Of a DNA stretch of 64,000 bases, positions 1 through 8,161 are shown in pieces. The position numbers were made by a program, and so were the translations under genes. Below the pieces are notes generated by a model. That model was not told the DNA's origin, did not search any database, and was given only the letters and a program-made list of their open reading frames with translations. Source of the DNA: Nostoc foliaceum FACHB-393 (GTDB taxonomy: Bacteria > Cyanobacteriota > Cyanobacteriia > Cyanobacteriales > Nostocaceae); contig NZ_JACJTD010000033.1 of assembly GCF_014698505.1 (NCBI RefSeq), positions 25,418 through 89,417 of the forward strand. The letters are read 5' to 3'. The stretch's first letter is position 1. Every line of letters begins with the position of its first letter.

Positions 1-141
1 AGCTGCGGATTCTACCGTGACAGTTTTAGCATTAACATCAACATCCACCTTAGCCTCAGGTTTCATAATGTGGATAAATTCAGTAATTGTTTCTGCACAT
101 CCCTCACAAGCAATATTTGATACTTTCAGTTGTAGTGCCAT
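1..141 (-). CDS. Heavy-metal-associated (HMA) domain protein, partial
   Basis: Reading leftwards from ATG at 141, 47 codons stay open to the window edge, so the 3' end is missing. The protein begins MALQLKVSNIACEGCAETI and has the metal-binding C-x-x-C (C12, C15) in the beta1-alpha1 position of an HMA fold, followed by the usual 'VDVDVNAKTVTVES' beta2-beta3 stretch. This fits a small copper or heavy-metal chaperone of about 65-70 residues, or less likely the N-terminal HMA domain of a P-type ATPase. Sequence and reading frame are clear; the metal and the partner are not visible. Confidence 0.75.
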   Translation of the reverse strand, partial: MALQLKVSNIACEGCAETITEFIHIMKPEAKVDVDVNAKTVTVESAA

Positions 142-203
142 TTGTTACCTCAGTATGGGATTTTTAAACTATTTCTTAAGGATTAATCTTAACGACCAAA
201 AGG

Positions 204-236
204 CGATGTCTACGACGGGCTACGCCTACGCACATC
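204..236. repeat. Nostoc-type interspersed short repeat
   Basis: The stretch contains GATGTCTACGACGGGCTACG followed by CCTACGC, a motif scattered through Nostoc/Anabaena genomes. It lies in the 278-base gap between the HMA gene and alaS, which otherwise shows no gene. The open frames overlapping it on both strands are judged spurious. Confidence 0.5.
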
Positions 237-419
237 CTGCCAAAGTAAGGTAGTGTAGTGGTGTAACAGCATTCTAGTAGCTGCATATATATCATCGACT
301 GGCACAATTCGCTGGCAGTAATATGAAACAAAATGCAAGAATATATAAAGCTATTTATGAAAATACACTTACCTAGTGCCGCTACGCCCAAGCCTTAAAG
401 TCTAAAGTTAAAAACACCC

Positions 420-3062
420 ATGTCTTCAAATCCCCAGTACCTAAGCGGTAACGAAATTCGCAACATATTCCTCAACTTCTTTGCCCAACGAGGTCACCAA
501 ATTCTCCCAAGTGCCTCCCTCGTGCCAGAAGATCCAACCGTGCTGCTGACGATCGCGGGGATGCTACCATTTAAGCCGATATTCTTGGGGCAGCGCACAC
601 CAGAATTTAAGCGGGCTACGACTTCGCAAAAGTGTATTCGCACCAACGACATTGAGAATGTCGGACGCACCAAACGGCATCACACGTTTTTTGAGATGCT
701 GGGCAATTTCAGCTTTGGTGATTATTTTAAAGAACAAGCGATCGCTTGGGGTTGGGAAATCTCTACACAAGTCTTTGGCTTCTCCCCCCAAAATCTTGTC
801 GTCAGCGTTTTTGAAGATGATGATGAAGCCTTTGGGATTTGGCGCGATCAAATCGGTGTACCGATAGCGAGAATTAAACGCTTAGGCGAAGATGATAACT
901 TTTGGGTATCTGGGCCGACTGGGCCTTGTGGGCCTTGTTCAGAAATTTATTACGACTTCCACCCAGAACGCGGTGACGAAAATATAGATTTAGAAGACGA
1001 TTCCCGGTTTATCGAGTTTTACAACCTCGTGTTCATGCAATATAACCGGGATACTTCAGGCAATTTAACGCCACTGCAAAACAAGAATATCGACACCGGC
1101 ATGGGTTTGGAGAGAATGGCGCAAATCCTCCAAAAAGTACCCAATAACTACGAAACTGACCTGATTTTTCCAATTATCCAAACAGCAGCCCAAATTGCTG
1201 GCATTGACTACCACAAAAGTGATGAAAAAACCAAAGTTTCTTTAAAAGTCATTGGCGATCACGTTCGTTCTGTTGTCCACATGATCGCCGATGAAATTCG
1301 CGCCTCCAACGTGGGACGGGGCTATGTGCTGCGGCGGTTAATTCGGCGTGTAGTGCGTCATGGGCGATTAATTGGAATTTCTGGTGAATTTACTACCCAA
1401 GTTGCTGAAACTGCGATCGCCCTTTCGGAATCAGCTTACCCTAATGTGCGTCAACGGGAAGCAGCAATTAAAGCTGAGTTGCAACGAGAAGAATCCAATT
1501 TCCTTAGAACTCTGGATAGAGGCGAAAAACTCCTAGAAGAAATCATTCAAGAGGTGAAACAGCGAGGAGAAACCTCTATTAGCGGTGAAAGCGCATTTAC
1601 CCTCTATGACACCTACGGATTCCCCCTCGAACTTACTCAAGAAGTTGCCGAAGAAAATAATCTAACAGTCGATGAAGCAGGATTCAATGCCGAAATGCAA
1701 AAGCAGGTGGAACGTGCCAAAGCAGCACATGAAACCATCGATTTAACTGTACAAGGTTCCCTAGACAAATTAGCAGAACACATCCAAGTCACCGAGTTTT
1801 TAGGCTACACCCAACCTGCGGCGACAGCGAAAGTCGAAGCGATTTTAGTAGAAGGTGTTTCCCAAGAGGAAGTAGAAGCGGGAACACAGGTACAAATTAT
1901 CCTTGACAAAACGCCATTTTATGCTGAATCCGGTGGACAAATCGGCGATCGAGGTTATATCTCTGGTGATGGTATCGTAGTTCGGGTGGAAGATGTGAAG
2001 AAAGAATCTGATTTCTTTGTTCACTTCGGACGCATCGAACGCGGTACACTGCGCGTAGGCGATCGCGTCACCGCTCAAATTGATCCGGCTTGTCGCCGTC
2101 GCGCCCAAGCTAACCATACCGCAACCCACCTATTGCAAGCAGCATTAAAGAAAATCGTTGATGATAGCATATCTCAAGCTGGTTCCCTGGTTTCCTTTGA
2201 CAGATTGCGGTTTGACTTCAACTGTCCCCGTGCGTTGACAGTAGAGGAAGTCCAACAAATTGAGGAACAAGTGAACACTTGGATTGCGCAAGCACATGCT
2301 GCGAAAGTTGAAGTATTACCTTTAGCAGAGGCAAAAGCTAGGGGTGCCGTTGCCATGTTCGGCGAAAAATACGGCGAAGAAGTGCGCGTGATTGACTTCC
2401 CTAGCGTATCAATGGAACTATGCGGTGGGACTCATGTGAGTAATACGGCTGAAATTGGCGTGTTTAAGATTATCTCGGAAGCTGGAGTAGCTTCTGGGGT
2501 GCGGCGCATTGAAGCTGTTTCGGGGCCAGCAATACTGGATTATCTCAATCTTCGGGATAAAGTAGTTAAGGATTTGAGCGATCGCTTTAAAGTTAAACCC
2601 GAAGAATTACCAGACAGAATCACAAGTCTGCAAAGCGAACTTAGAACTAGCCAGAAGGAATTGGAAAGCTTGAAGGTACAGTTAGCGATCGCAAAATCTG
2701 ATAGCTTGCTACAAACAGCAGAAACTGTAGGCGATTTTAAAATTATCGTTTCCCAATTAGAAGATGTTGATCCAGAATCATTGAAAACCGCAGCCGAACG
2801 CTTGTTGCAAAAAATCGGTAATGGTGCAGTGGTGCTGGGTTCTGTTCCTGAAGAAGGAAAAGTCAGCATAGTTGCAGCTTTTAGTTCTGAAGTGAACAAA
2901 AAAGGTTTGCAAGCTGGTAAATTTGTAGGTGCGATCGCTAAAATCTGCGGTGGCGGTGGCGGTGGAAGACCAAACTTAGCCCAAGCCGGCGGACGCGATG
3001 CGAGTAAATTACCAGAAGCCTTGGAACAAGCAGAAAGTGAGTTAAAATCCGCGTTGGGTTAA
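420..3062 (+). CDS. alaS: Alanyl-tRNA synthetase
   Basis: This class II synthetase charges tRNA-Ala with alanine in the cytoplasm and edits mischarged Ser/Gly. The 880 residues match the usual bacterial length. The N-terminal catalytic domain begins with a typical 'IRNIFLNFFAQRGH' and contains GPCGPCSE and GLERMAQIL. The editing domain has the zinc ligands HTATH (H566, H570) and CGGTH (C668, H672). The C-Ala domain ends with a glycine-rich GGGGGGRPNLAQAGG. The ATG at 420 is the natural start. A strong hairpin terminator follows at 3086, so the gene is probably transcribed alone. There are no anomalies. Confidence 0.98.
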   Translation: MSSNPQYLSGNEIRNIFLNFFAQRGHQILPSASLVPEDPTVLLTIAGMLPFKPIFLGQRTPEFKRATTSQKCIRTNDIENVGRTKRHHTFFEMLGNFSFGDYFKEQAIAWGWEISTQVFGFSPQNLVVSVFEDDDEAFGIWRDQIGVPIARIKRLGEDDNFWVSGPTGPCGPCSEIYYDFHPERGDENIDLEDDSRFIEFYNLVFMQYNRDTSGNLTPLQNKNIDTGMGLERMAQILQKVPNNYETDLIFPIIQTAAQIAGIDYHKSDEKTKVSLKVIGDHVRSVVHMIADEIRASNVGRGYVLRRLIRRVVRHGRLIGISGEFTTQVAETAIALSESAYPNVRQREAAIKAELQREESNFLRTLDRGEKLLEEIIQEVKQRGETSISGESAFTLYDTYGFPLELTQEVAEENNLTVDEAGFNAEMQKQVERAKAAHETIDLTVQGSLDKLAEHIQVTEFLGYTQPAATAKVEAILVEGVSQEEVEAGTQVQIILDKTPFYAESGGQIGDRGYISGDGIVVRVEDVKKESDFFVHFGRIERGTLRVGDRVTAQIDPACRRRAQANHTATHLLQAALKKIVDDSISQAGSLVSFDRLRFDFNCPRALTVEEVQQIEEQVNTWIAQAHAAKVEVLPLAEAKARGAVAMFGEKYGEEVRVIDFPSVSMELCGGTHVSNTAEIGVFKIISEAGVASGVRRIEAVSGPAILDYLNLRDKVVKDLSDRFKVKPEELPDRITSLQSELRTSQKELESLKVQLAIAKSDSLLQTAETVGDFKIIVSQLEDVDPESLKTAAERLLQKIGNGAVVLGSVPEEGKVSIVAAFSSEVNKKGLQAGKFVGAIAKICGGGGGGRPNLAQAGGRDASKLPEALEQAESELKSALG

Positions 3063-3085
3063 CCCTCTTTTTCAGAGGCTTTACT

Positions 3086-3118
3086 CCCCTTCCTTTGCAG
3101 GAAGGGGCTATTTTTGTT
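3086..3118 (+). terminator. Rho-independent terminator of alaS
   Basis: A perfect 8-bp stem CCCCTTCC / GGAAGGGG (3086-3093 with 3100-3107) and a 6-base loop are followed by a T-rich tail CTATTTTTGTT, 24 bases after the alaS stop codon. Confidence 0.85.
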
Positions 3119-3269
3119 AAGTCTGTATTGAACTCAAACCAGAAGCACTATATAAATGAAATGAATATAGCGATCGCAAGTCTAGGATAAGCATCGCTAT
3201 CTATATATAGCTGGTTTATGCCCATATGCCCATAAGGGACTTCCAAATAAAAAAATATCCCAATCTCAC

Positions 3270-3764
3270 CTATACCATCTCAAACTCTAATTGATGGCTC
3301 TTAAAAAAATCATGAGTGAAATGATCCACCACATTTGTATCAGCTAGTTCCAAATTATAAAAATCCACAGCTTCATGATCAAAATAGGGCCCAGCGTGCC
3401 AAGTGCCCTCATGTAGCTTGATAAAACAATTCCCCGGAATGCGGAAAGCAGAAATCTCGTCTAATGCTGGTTCATTCACATCATTATCAGGAGGACAAAC
3501 TGCAATCAACCAATCCTTCCCTTCCAAAGAACCCAGACATTGAGTGCATTGCATATGGCGAGTAATTTTGTGAAACTTTCGCCCTCTCTTCTGCAACCGC
3601 ATAACATAAAATCGTGGAATCCCGTTTTGCAGGTTTAACTGGGCATCTTCGCCATCATAAGCTTTGCCATCAAGACTTGCAAAAATTACCTGTCCATAAC
3701 GCCGAAAGTTTTCAGAACTCACCCATTCTGCCTGCAATTGTTGCACTGTCTTTGATGTGCTCAT
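3270..3764 (-). CDS. AllA-family ureidoglycolate lyase-like protein
   Basis: The 164-residue protein resembles the ureidoglycolate lyase family (Pfam 'Ureidogly_lyase'), cupin-fold enzymes that release urea from ureidoglycolate in purine/allantoin breakdown. Visible family traits are 'FRRYGQVI' near the N-terminus, the central HMQCTQCLGSLEGKDWLIAVCPP block, and GTWHAGPYFD with a conserved histidine, followed by 'VDFYNLELADTNVVDHFTHDF'. The ATG at 3764 is a normal start. No other purine-degradation genes are nearby, so the physiological substrate is an inference from the family. Confidence 0.8.
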   Translation of the reverse strand: MSTSKTVQQLQAEWVSSENFRRYGQVIFASLDGKAYDGEDAQLNLQNGIPRFYVMRLQKRGRKFHKITRHMQCTQCLGSLEGKDWLIAVCPPDNDVNEPALDEISAFRIPGNCFIKLHEGTWHAGPYFDHEAVDFYNLELADTNVVDHFTHDFFKSHQLEFEMV

Positions 3765-3879
3765 ATCAAATCTTTGAGAGATTACTTAGGTTTATTTTCC
3801 TCCAAAATGACTGAATAAAATACAGCCATTAAGGTGAATGCCTGAGTTTAAATGCCCTACATTATTATAAAAACTAATC

Positions 3880-4899
3880 TCAGCTAGCTAAATAACTACG
3901 TACTTGTTCCTTTTGCCGTCGCAGGAGACTGAGAGCTTTTTGCTCGATTTGACGCACTCGTTCTCGACTAATACCCATGCGATCGCCAATCTGTGCTAAA
4001 GAAAGTTCATAGCCATCAGTCAGACCAAAGCGCAGGGTTAATATTTCTCGCTGCTGGGGAGAAAGCTTTGCCAACAAGTCTTGTAAGTCTTGATGGAGAG
4101 ATTCTTCAACGGCATAGTCTTCGGGAGAAGGGCCATCATCTTCCAGTATGTCCTGCAATTCTGTATCTTGTTGTTCACCAACTCGCGCCTCTAAGGAGAA
4201 GGGTTGACGCGCCAAGTACAAACACTCTCGAACTTGGCTAGGTGTCAAAGATAACGCGCTGGCAATTTCACCAGTAGTGGGAACACGACCCAACTGTTGA
4301 GATAATTCACGCTGCACCCGCTTAATTTTGTTCAGTTTCTCAAAGACGTGGATAGGTAAACGAATTGTACGTCCTTGTTGAGCGATCGCTCGTGTAATTC
4401 CTTGACGAATCCACCAGTAAGCGTAGGTAGAAAACTTATAACCAAGAGCAGGATCAAATTTATCCACCCCTCGCTCTAAACCCAAAGTACCTTCTTGAAT
4501 TAAATCCATAAATTCTAGGTTGCGGTGCTGGTATTTCTTCGCCACAGCTACCACTAACCGGAGATTAGCCTGAATCATTTTCTGCTTGGCTTGGTGTCCT
4601 TGACTTAGCTGTTGTTCTAGCACCTCAACACTTGACTCCACTTGATCTGCCCATTCTTGCAGCGTGGGTTCGTGCTTTAATTTCACAGCCAATTCTTCCT
4701 TAGCAGCTAGTAAATTCATCATCTGCTGCACTTGTTGGGCAAAAATAACCTCTTGTTCACGAGTCAACAAATCTACACGCCCGATCTCTTGCAGATAACT
4801 ACGCACAATATCATCTGTAGCTCGAGGTTTTTTATCTGCGACTAAACTTTTTTTCTTCGTTTTTTGAACTTCGGTATGTGGAGATGTTAAGTTGCTCAT
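3880..4899 (-). CDS. Group 2 sigma-70 factor (RpoD-like, SigB/SigD type)
   Basis: This RNA polymerase sigma subunit of 339 residues lacks the long region 1.1 and the non-conserved insert of the principal SigA, which defines the non-essential group 2 factors cyanobacteria use for stress, nitrogen, carbon and dark responses. Region 1.2 begins at 'DDIVRSYLQEIGRVDLLT'. Regions 2.2-2.4 contain DLIQEGTLGLERGVDKFDP and 'YKFSTYAYWWIRQGITRAI'. Region 3 has 'TIRLPIHVFEKLNKIKRVQREL'. Region 4.2 has the helix-turn-helix 'LAQIGDRMGISRERVRQIEQ'. A basic KTKKKS stretch precedes region 1.2. The exact sub-type (B, C, D or E) cannot be fixed without a tree. It is monocistronic, with a long AT-rich upstream region. 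Confidence 0.93.
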   Translation of the reverse strand: MSNLTSPHTEVQKTKKKSLVADKKPRATDDIVRSYLQEIGRVDLLTREQEVIFAQQVQQMMNLLAAKEELAVKLKHEPTLQEWADQVESSVEVLEQQLSQGHQAKQKMIQANLRLVVAVAKKYQHRNLEFMDLIQEGTLGLERGVDKFDPALGYKFSTYAYWWIRQGITRAIAQQGRTIRLPIHVFEKLNKIKRVQRELSQQLGRVPTTGEIASALSLTPSQVRECLYLARQPFSLEARVGEQQDTELQDILEDDGPSPEDYAVEESLHQDLQDLLAKLSPQQREILTLRFGLTDGYELSLAQIGDRMGISRERVRQIEQKALSLLRRQKEQVRSYLAS

Positions 4900-5657
4900 G
4901 GTTATTTGCTCCTCTGTAACCTCATCAATTTATTGGTATCAAGTCTAGATATTCAGACTCATAGCCATTTACACTGCTAATCAATCAATTGGCAATACTG
5001 ATGAATTCTAGTCTATGATACATTACAAGTTAATTCTTGGAGATAATAAACCCAAAATCAACCTACCCTTTAATAATAACATCATCAGTAGTGACAAATC
5101 AATTACCTAAAGTATCATCACCATATCTTTCAAACCAATTACACTGCTTTATTATTGATCATTGCATATCTGGAAACATAATTATTACTTTATTTATCCA
5201 ATGCAGTTTCTAAAAAATGTAAATTTCTCCAAAAACGATTTTATTACAGTAAAAATTTATTAAAAGCAAAATATTATATACTTTATAATTTAAATTTTGA
5301 AAACATAAAAATATTATTGATATTTGTTGATCTACAATGATGATGCTCTGGTTATTTTTAAATTTCATTTTTATTAAATGACAACTTATTAAACATATAA
5401 TATCTATTCTTCACCTCTAATTTTTGCTACATGATCCAATCAGATCAAGCAGGGTATGTAAGGTTTTAAGTAAGCATGGAAGAAAGAACTTTACCCAGCC
5501 TCCTCTGCTCAATAACAGCTTTTTTAGGAGCAGTTAACTGGTGTACACCGCGCCTTATAAAAAGCAAACAATTCAAATCTTCTTTTCTTCTATCTCCTGC
5601 AAGACAGCATAGCTACCTTGTTTATTGAAAGTCTGGTTAAATACTTATAATTAGTAA
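4900..5657. other. AT-rich intergenic region upstream of the sigma factor gene
   Basis: About 760 bases with no convincing gene. The composition is markedly AT-rich, especially 5180-5420. It presumably holds the promoter of the leftward sigma gene. A hairpin CTGCTC...GAGCAG occurs near 5506-5535. A 50-codon rightward open frame from ATG 5476 is present, but nothing else supports it. Confidence 0.5.
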
Positions 5658-5894
5658 TTAGGGATTTAGGACGACAAAGACGCAAGTATCTGTGAAAATT
5701 GCACTTGTGTCGTAATGCACGCAGACATCTGTATCGAATGCGGTATTATCAATGTAATTACTCCTGGAAAGATTTTTTGGACTAAAAGTAGTAACAGTGC
5801 TCACATTAACACCAAGAATAATACTTATCAAGACAGCAAGGCCCACGATCACCACTAATATCCGACTGAAGCGAAAAGATTTTTGGGAAAACAA
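5658..5894 (-). CDS. Small hypothetical protein with one membrane segment
   Basis: A 78-codon frame whose only start is TTG at 5894, because the upstream codons run into a stop without an ATG or GTG. Residues about 10-32 (ILVVIVGLAVLISIILGV) form a clear hydrophobic helix, followed by a polar, cysteine-containing tail. It starts 16 bases beyond the end of the decayed deaminase gene. I do not recognise a family. It may be a real membrane peptide or a chance frame. Confidence 0.3.
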   Translation of the reverse strand: MFSQKSFRFSRILVVIVGLAVLISIILGVNVSTVTTFSPKNLSRSNYIDNTAFDTDVCVHYDTSAIFTDTCVFVVLNP

Positions 5895-5909
5895 TACTAT
5901 ATTGAAACT

Positions 5910-6343
5910 TTAACCTAACTCTTCAGCCATCCCTTTATTTAGATATTGGTTCAAAAAAGCATCTATCTTATTGGCGCATATCCCAAAATGAGCTGTCTTT
6001 CCTGCTTTTGTGAGAATGTCTAATCCCTGACTATTATTGCGGGGGTCTGGATCAACCATAGATACATATATTCATCTATACGATGATTTTGAGCGATCGC
6101 TAAAGCAGATGCAGGTGTGTGTCCATGAAAAGAACAAGGTTTAAGAGTTACGTACATTTTCAAAAAGTCGAAAGCTTTGCCTTGAATCTGGTTAAGTGCG
6201 TCAGCCTCAAGATGGAGTTTTCCTGGTGCCTGCGTCTACCCTTGAGCTATTATCTTTTGGGCATCTATGATTACACAGGCGACTGCTAGGTTCGGCAAAC
6301 ATTCCGGCCAAACTTTTCTACTTTGAGCTAAAGCAGTCAGCAT
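5910..6343 (-). pseudogene. Decayed RibD-like deaminase (riboflavin-type cytidine deaminase fold)
   Basis: Reading leftwards from ATG 6343 gives MLTALAQSRKVWPECLPN and 'AVACVIIDAQKIIAQG', then a stop. A frame change continues with 'APGKLHLEADALNQIQG' and TLKPCSFHGHTPAS, and a second change continues with 'VSMVDPDPRNNSQGLDILT' up to TAA at 5910. These blocks match the RibD N-terminal deaminase family, whose zinc and catalytic motif is HAEADA...EPCSFHGRTPxC. Two frameshifts are needed, and the catalytic HAE has become HLE while the last zinc cysteine has become Ser. The gene is therefore dead; a functional copy is expected elsewhere. Confidence 0.75.
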
Positions 6344-6431
6344 AAATATTTGCTCGATGTTTTAGCGTAAATTATCTAGATAGATTAAACTACCAAGAAT
6401 TAGTTAATCTATTGTTATAAAATTGCCTATA

Positions 6432-6815
6432 TCAAAATTGAGTAACTGTCACACTAATACCAGAGTCAAGTTTAGGAACCTTGAGATACTCAATTGGTTC
6501 AGTACTTTGAGAACTTTGGGTATTTGTTGGCTTTTGACATTGCTTAAAAAAAGCCTCTGGGTTATTGATGAACTCAAGCGGGTTAATCTTTTGGCAACCT
6601 CGATCCTGCACGAGCGAAATTGATTCAGCAGTTTGTTTAGGATTATTAGTCTCTCCGATAAAATTACTCCATGTAGCGTTAATCGTGGCTGGCTCTGTCA
6701 ATAGAACTTCAGCCTGATTGCGATCGATAGGAACATTTTCTTCGTTAGCATAAGCACTCTGGGGAAGAGCAAGTGCACTAATCACAAAGACTAAGGTGAT
6801 AGAAGAGGATTTCAT
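6432..6815 (-). CDS. Small secreted hypothetical protein
   Basis: The 127 residues start at ATG 6815. A clear Sec signal peptide (MKSSSITLVFVISALALPQSAYA, cleavage after AYA at about residue 23) precedes a polar mature domain with two cysteines (around C74 and C93) that could form a disulfide. I do not recognise a family. It is likely periplasmic or extracellular. It stands alone between the deaminase pseudogene and the long leader of the polysaccharide locus. Confidence 0.6.
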   Translation of the reverse strand: MKSSSITLVFVISALALPQSAYANEENVPIDRNQAEVLLTEPATINATWSNFIGETNNPKQTAESISLVQDRGCQKINPLEFINNPEAFFKQCQKPTNTQSSQSTEPIEYLKVPKLDSGISVTVTQF

Positions 6816-8161
6816 AATTCAATCTCTCAATATTTAATGTCAGTTTAATAATTACAATTGGCTAGATACAGCAACCAAAAATAGCGGCGCGGCTTGGGTA
6901 CTTAAGATTAACACAGGTAGTGAGAACTATAGCTAAACTTCATTAAAAATATAGTAAAGTCTAGCCAGATGTAGACTTTTGTCTGGGAGGAGGCAGTTAA
7001 ACAATGTAGACTCTGCCTATTATCTGCTTCCTGCGACAAATGTGCTAACTCATATTCTGTTAGCCGTATTAATAGGTAGGCCAATGTCAAAATTTGTCGT
7101 TGGCATAGGGCAAGAGGCAGACAGAAGTTTGAGGGTCGGTTTCCAGCGCTTAAACTGCAAAGAGGCATGAGGGAAGAGAGTTGTAGCCTAGTTTATCTTT
7201 CTTCACATAGTTTGGTTTTATTGTCCCAACTTACTTACTAGCCGTTTATCTCTCATGCGTGCTACTATACGCTTACACAGATAAGACAACACTTTGTTAG
7301 ATAAGTTGTGGAAGGAGTTTTTTGTGTTTATTGCCAGAATACAAACAAGGCGATTGCAATTTTATGGGTAAACCTAAAATACGGGATATAAACCCAAGGA
7401 CGGGTACTGTGTTGTAATTTCCACACCTCAAGCCACATCAAAATAGTCTTTTACCAGTCTTAGCAAATTACACTGATAGCGAGTCCTTACAAGTTCCATA
7501 CTAAAATCACATAATCTTAGTATTCTCAGTCCCGTATCGTTTCCAAGATTGACCATTATTTAGAGAAAGAATGAATTGTTGCTGAAAGCTTTTAAGTAGT
7601 TTTCGTAAATATCCATCCAGTCTTTTAAAGCTCTCTTTTCACTGTACAAAGCCTAACTCTGAAGTGGTTCCATTGCTTATAGGCTGGCAAAATTGTTCTA
7701 TTCCTTACCCTTAAGGAATAAATTCCTCTTGTCTTTTCAAAATCAGCAAACTGACAATGAATATACTAGCATCTTGTATGAATTTTTTGTAAAGTTATCC
7801 AATTCAGTGTTCTTACATAATATGATGTTGGTTGTTAGATTATTAATCAATACTTGCATCAGTAATAACGCAAAACTAAGTTGATCGACAAAGATGGAAA
7901 ACTACTAAATCAGAAAGAAACTTGTGAGTTATCATGTTTTTTGCTGTCAGACTAATATCAAGCAATCTAAGTCAAAATTGCGACTAATAAAACTATTAGT
8001 TGACTTCACCCTTGAACAACCTTAGCAAAAAGATATTGTATTAGTTGACAATCAACGCAAATATTACCAAGGCAAAGTAGACCAGAGTCCTACTGTCGGT
8101 GAAATACTGAACAAAATCTGCTGTAAGTAAATAGTCTTTTTTATAAAACTTTGTATATATT
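6816..8161. other. Long gene-free leader upstream of the exopolysaccharide locus
   Basis: About 1.35 kb without a supportable gene. Frames at 6908-7168 (-), 6979-7170 (+) and 7693-7884 (+) have no recognisable domains, signal or codon pattern. The stretch directly upstream of the kinase gene (about 7900-8161) is AT-rich and probably contains the promoter and a long untranslated leader. No riboswitch or tRNA was recognised. Confidence 0.45.

Noticed and set aside
176..391. 71-codon leftward frame between the HMA gene and alaS
   Set aside because: Covers a Nostoc-type repeat, has no recognisable domain, and its protein looks like translated intergenic DNA.
5476..5628. 50-codon rightward frame (MEERTLPSLL...) upstream of the sigma gene
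   Set aside because: No clear ribosome site, family or codon signal; lies in an AT-rich intergenic region.
4900..5657. A tRNA or riboswitch in the long AT-rich gap
   Set aside because: No cloverleaf with the conserved TTC/GG positions and no known aptamer pattern was found by eye.
6908..7170. Overlapping frames on both strands in the EPS leader
   Set aside because: Neither frame has domain-like content, and they exclude each other.
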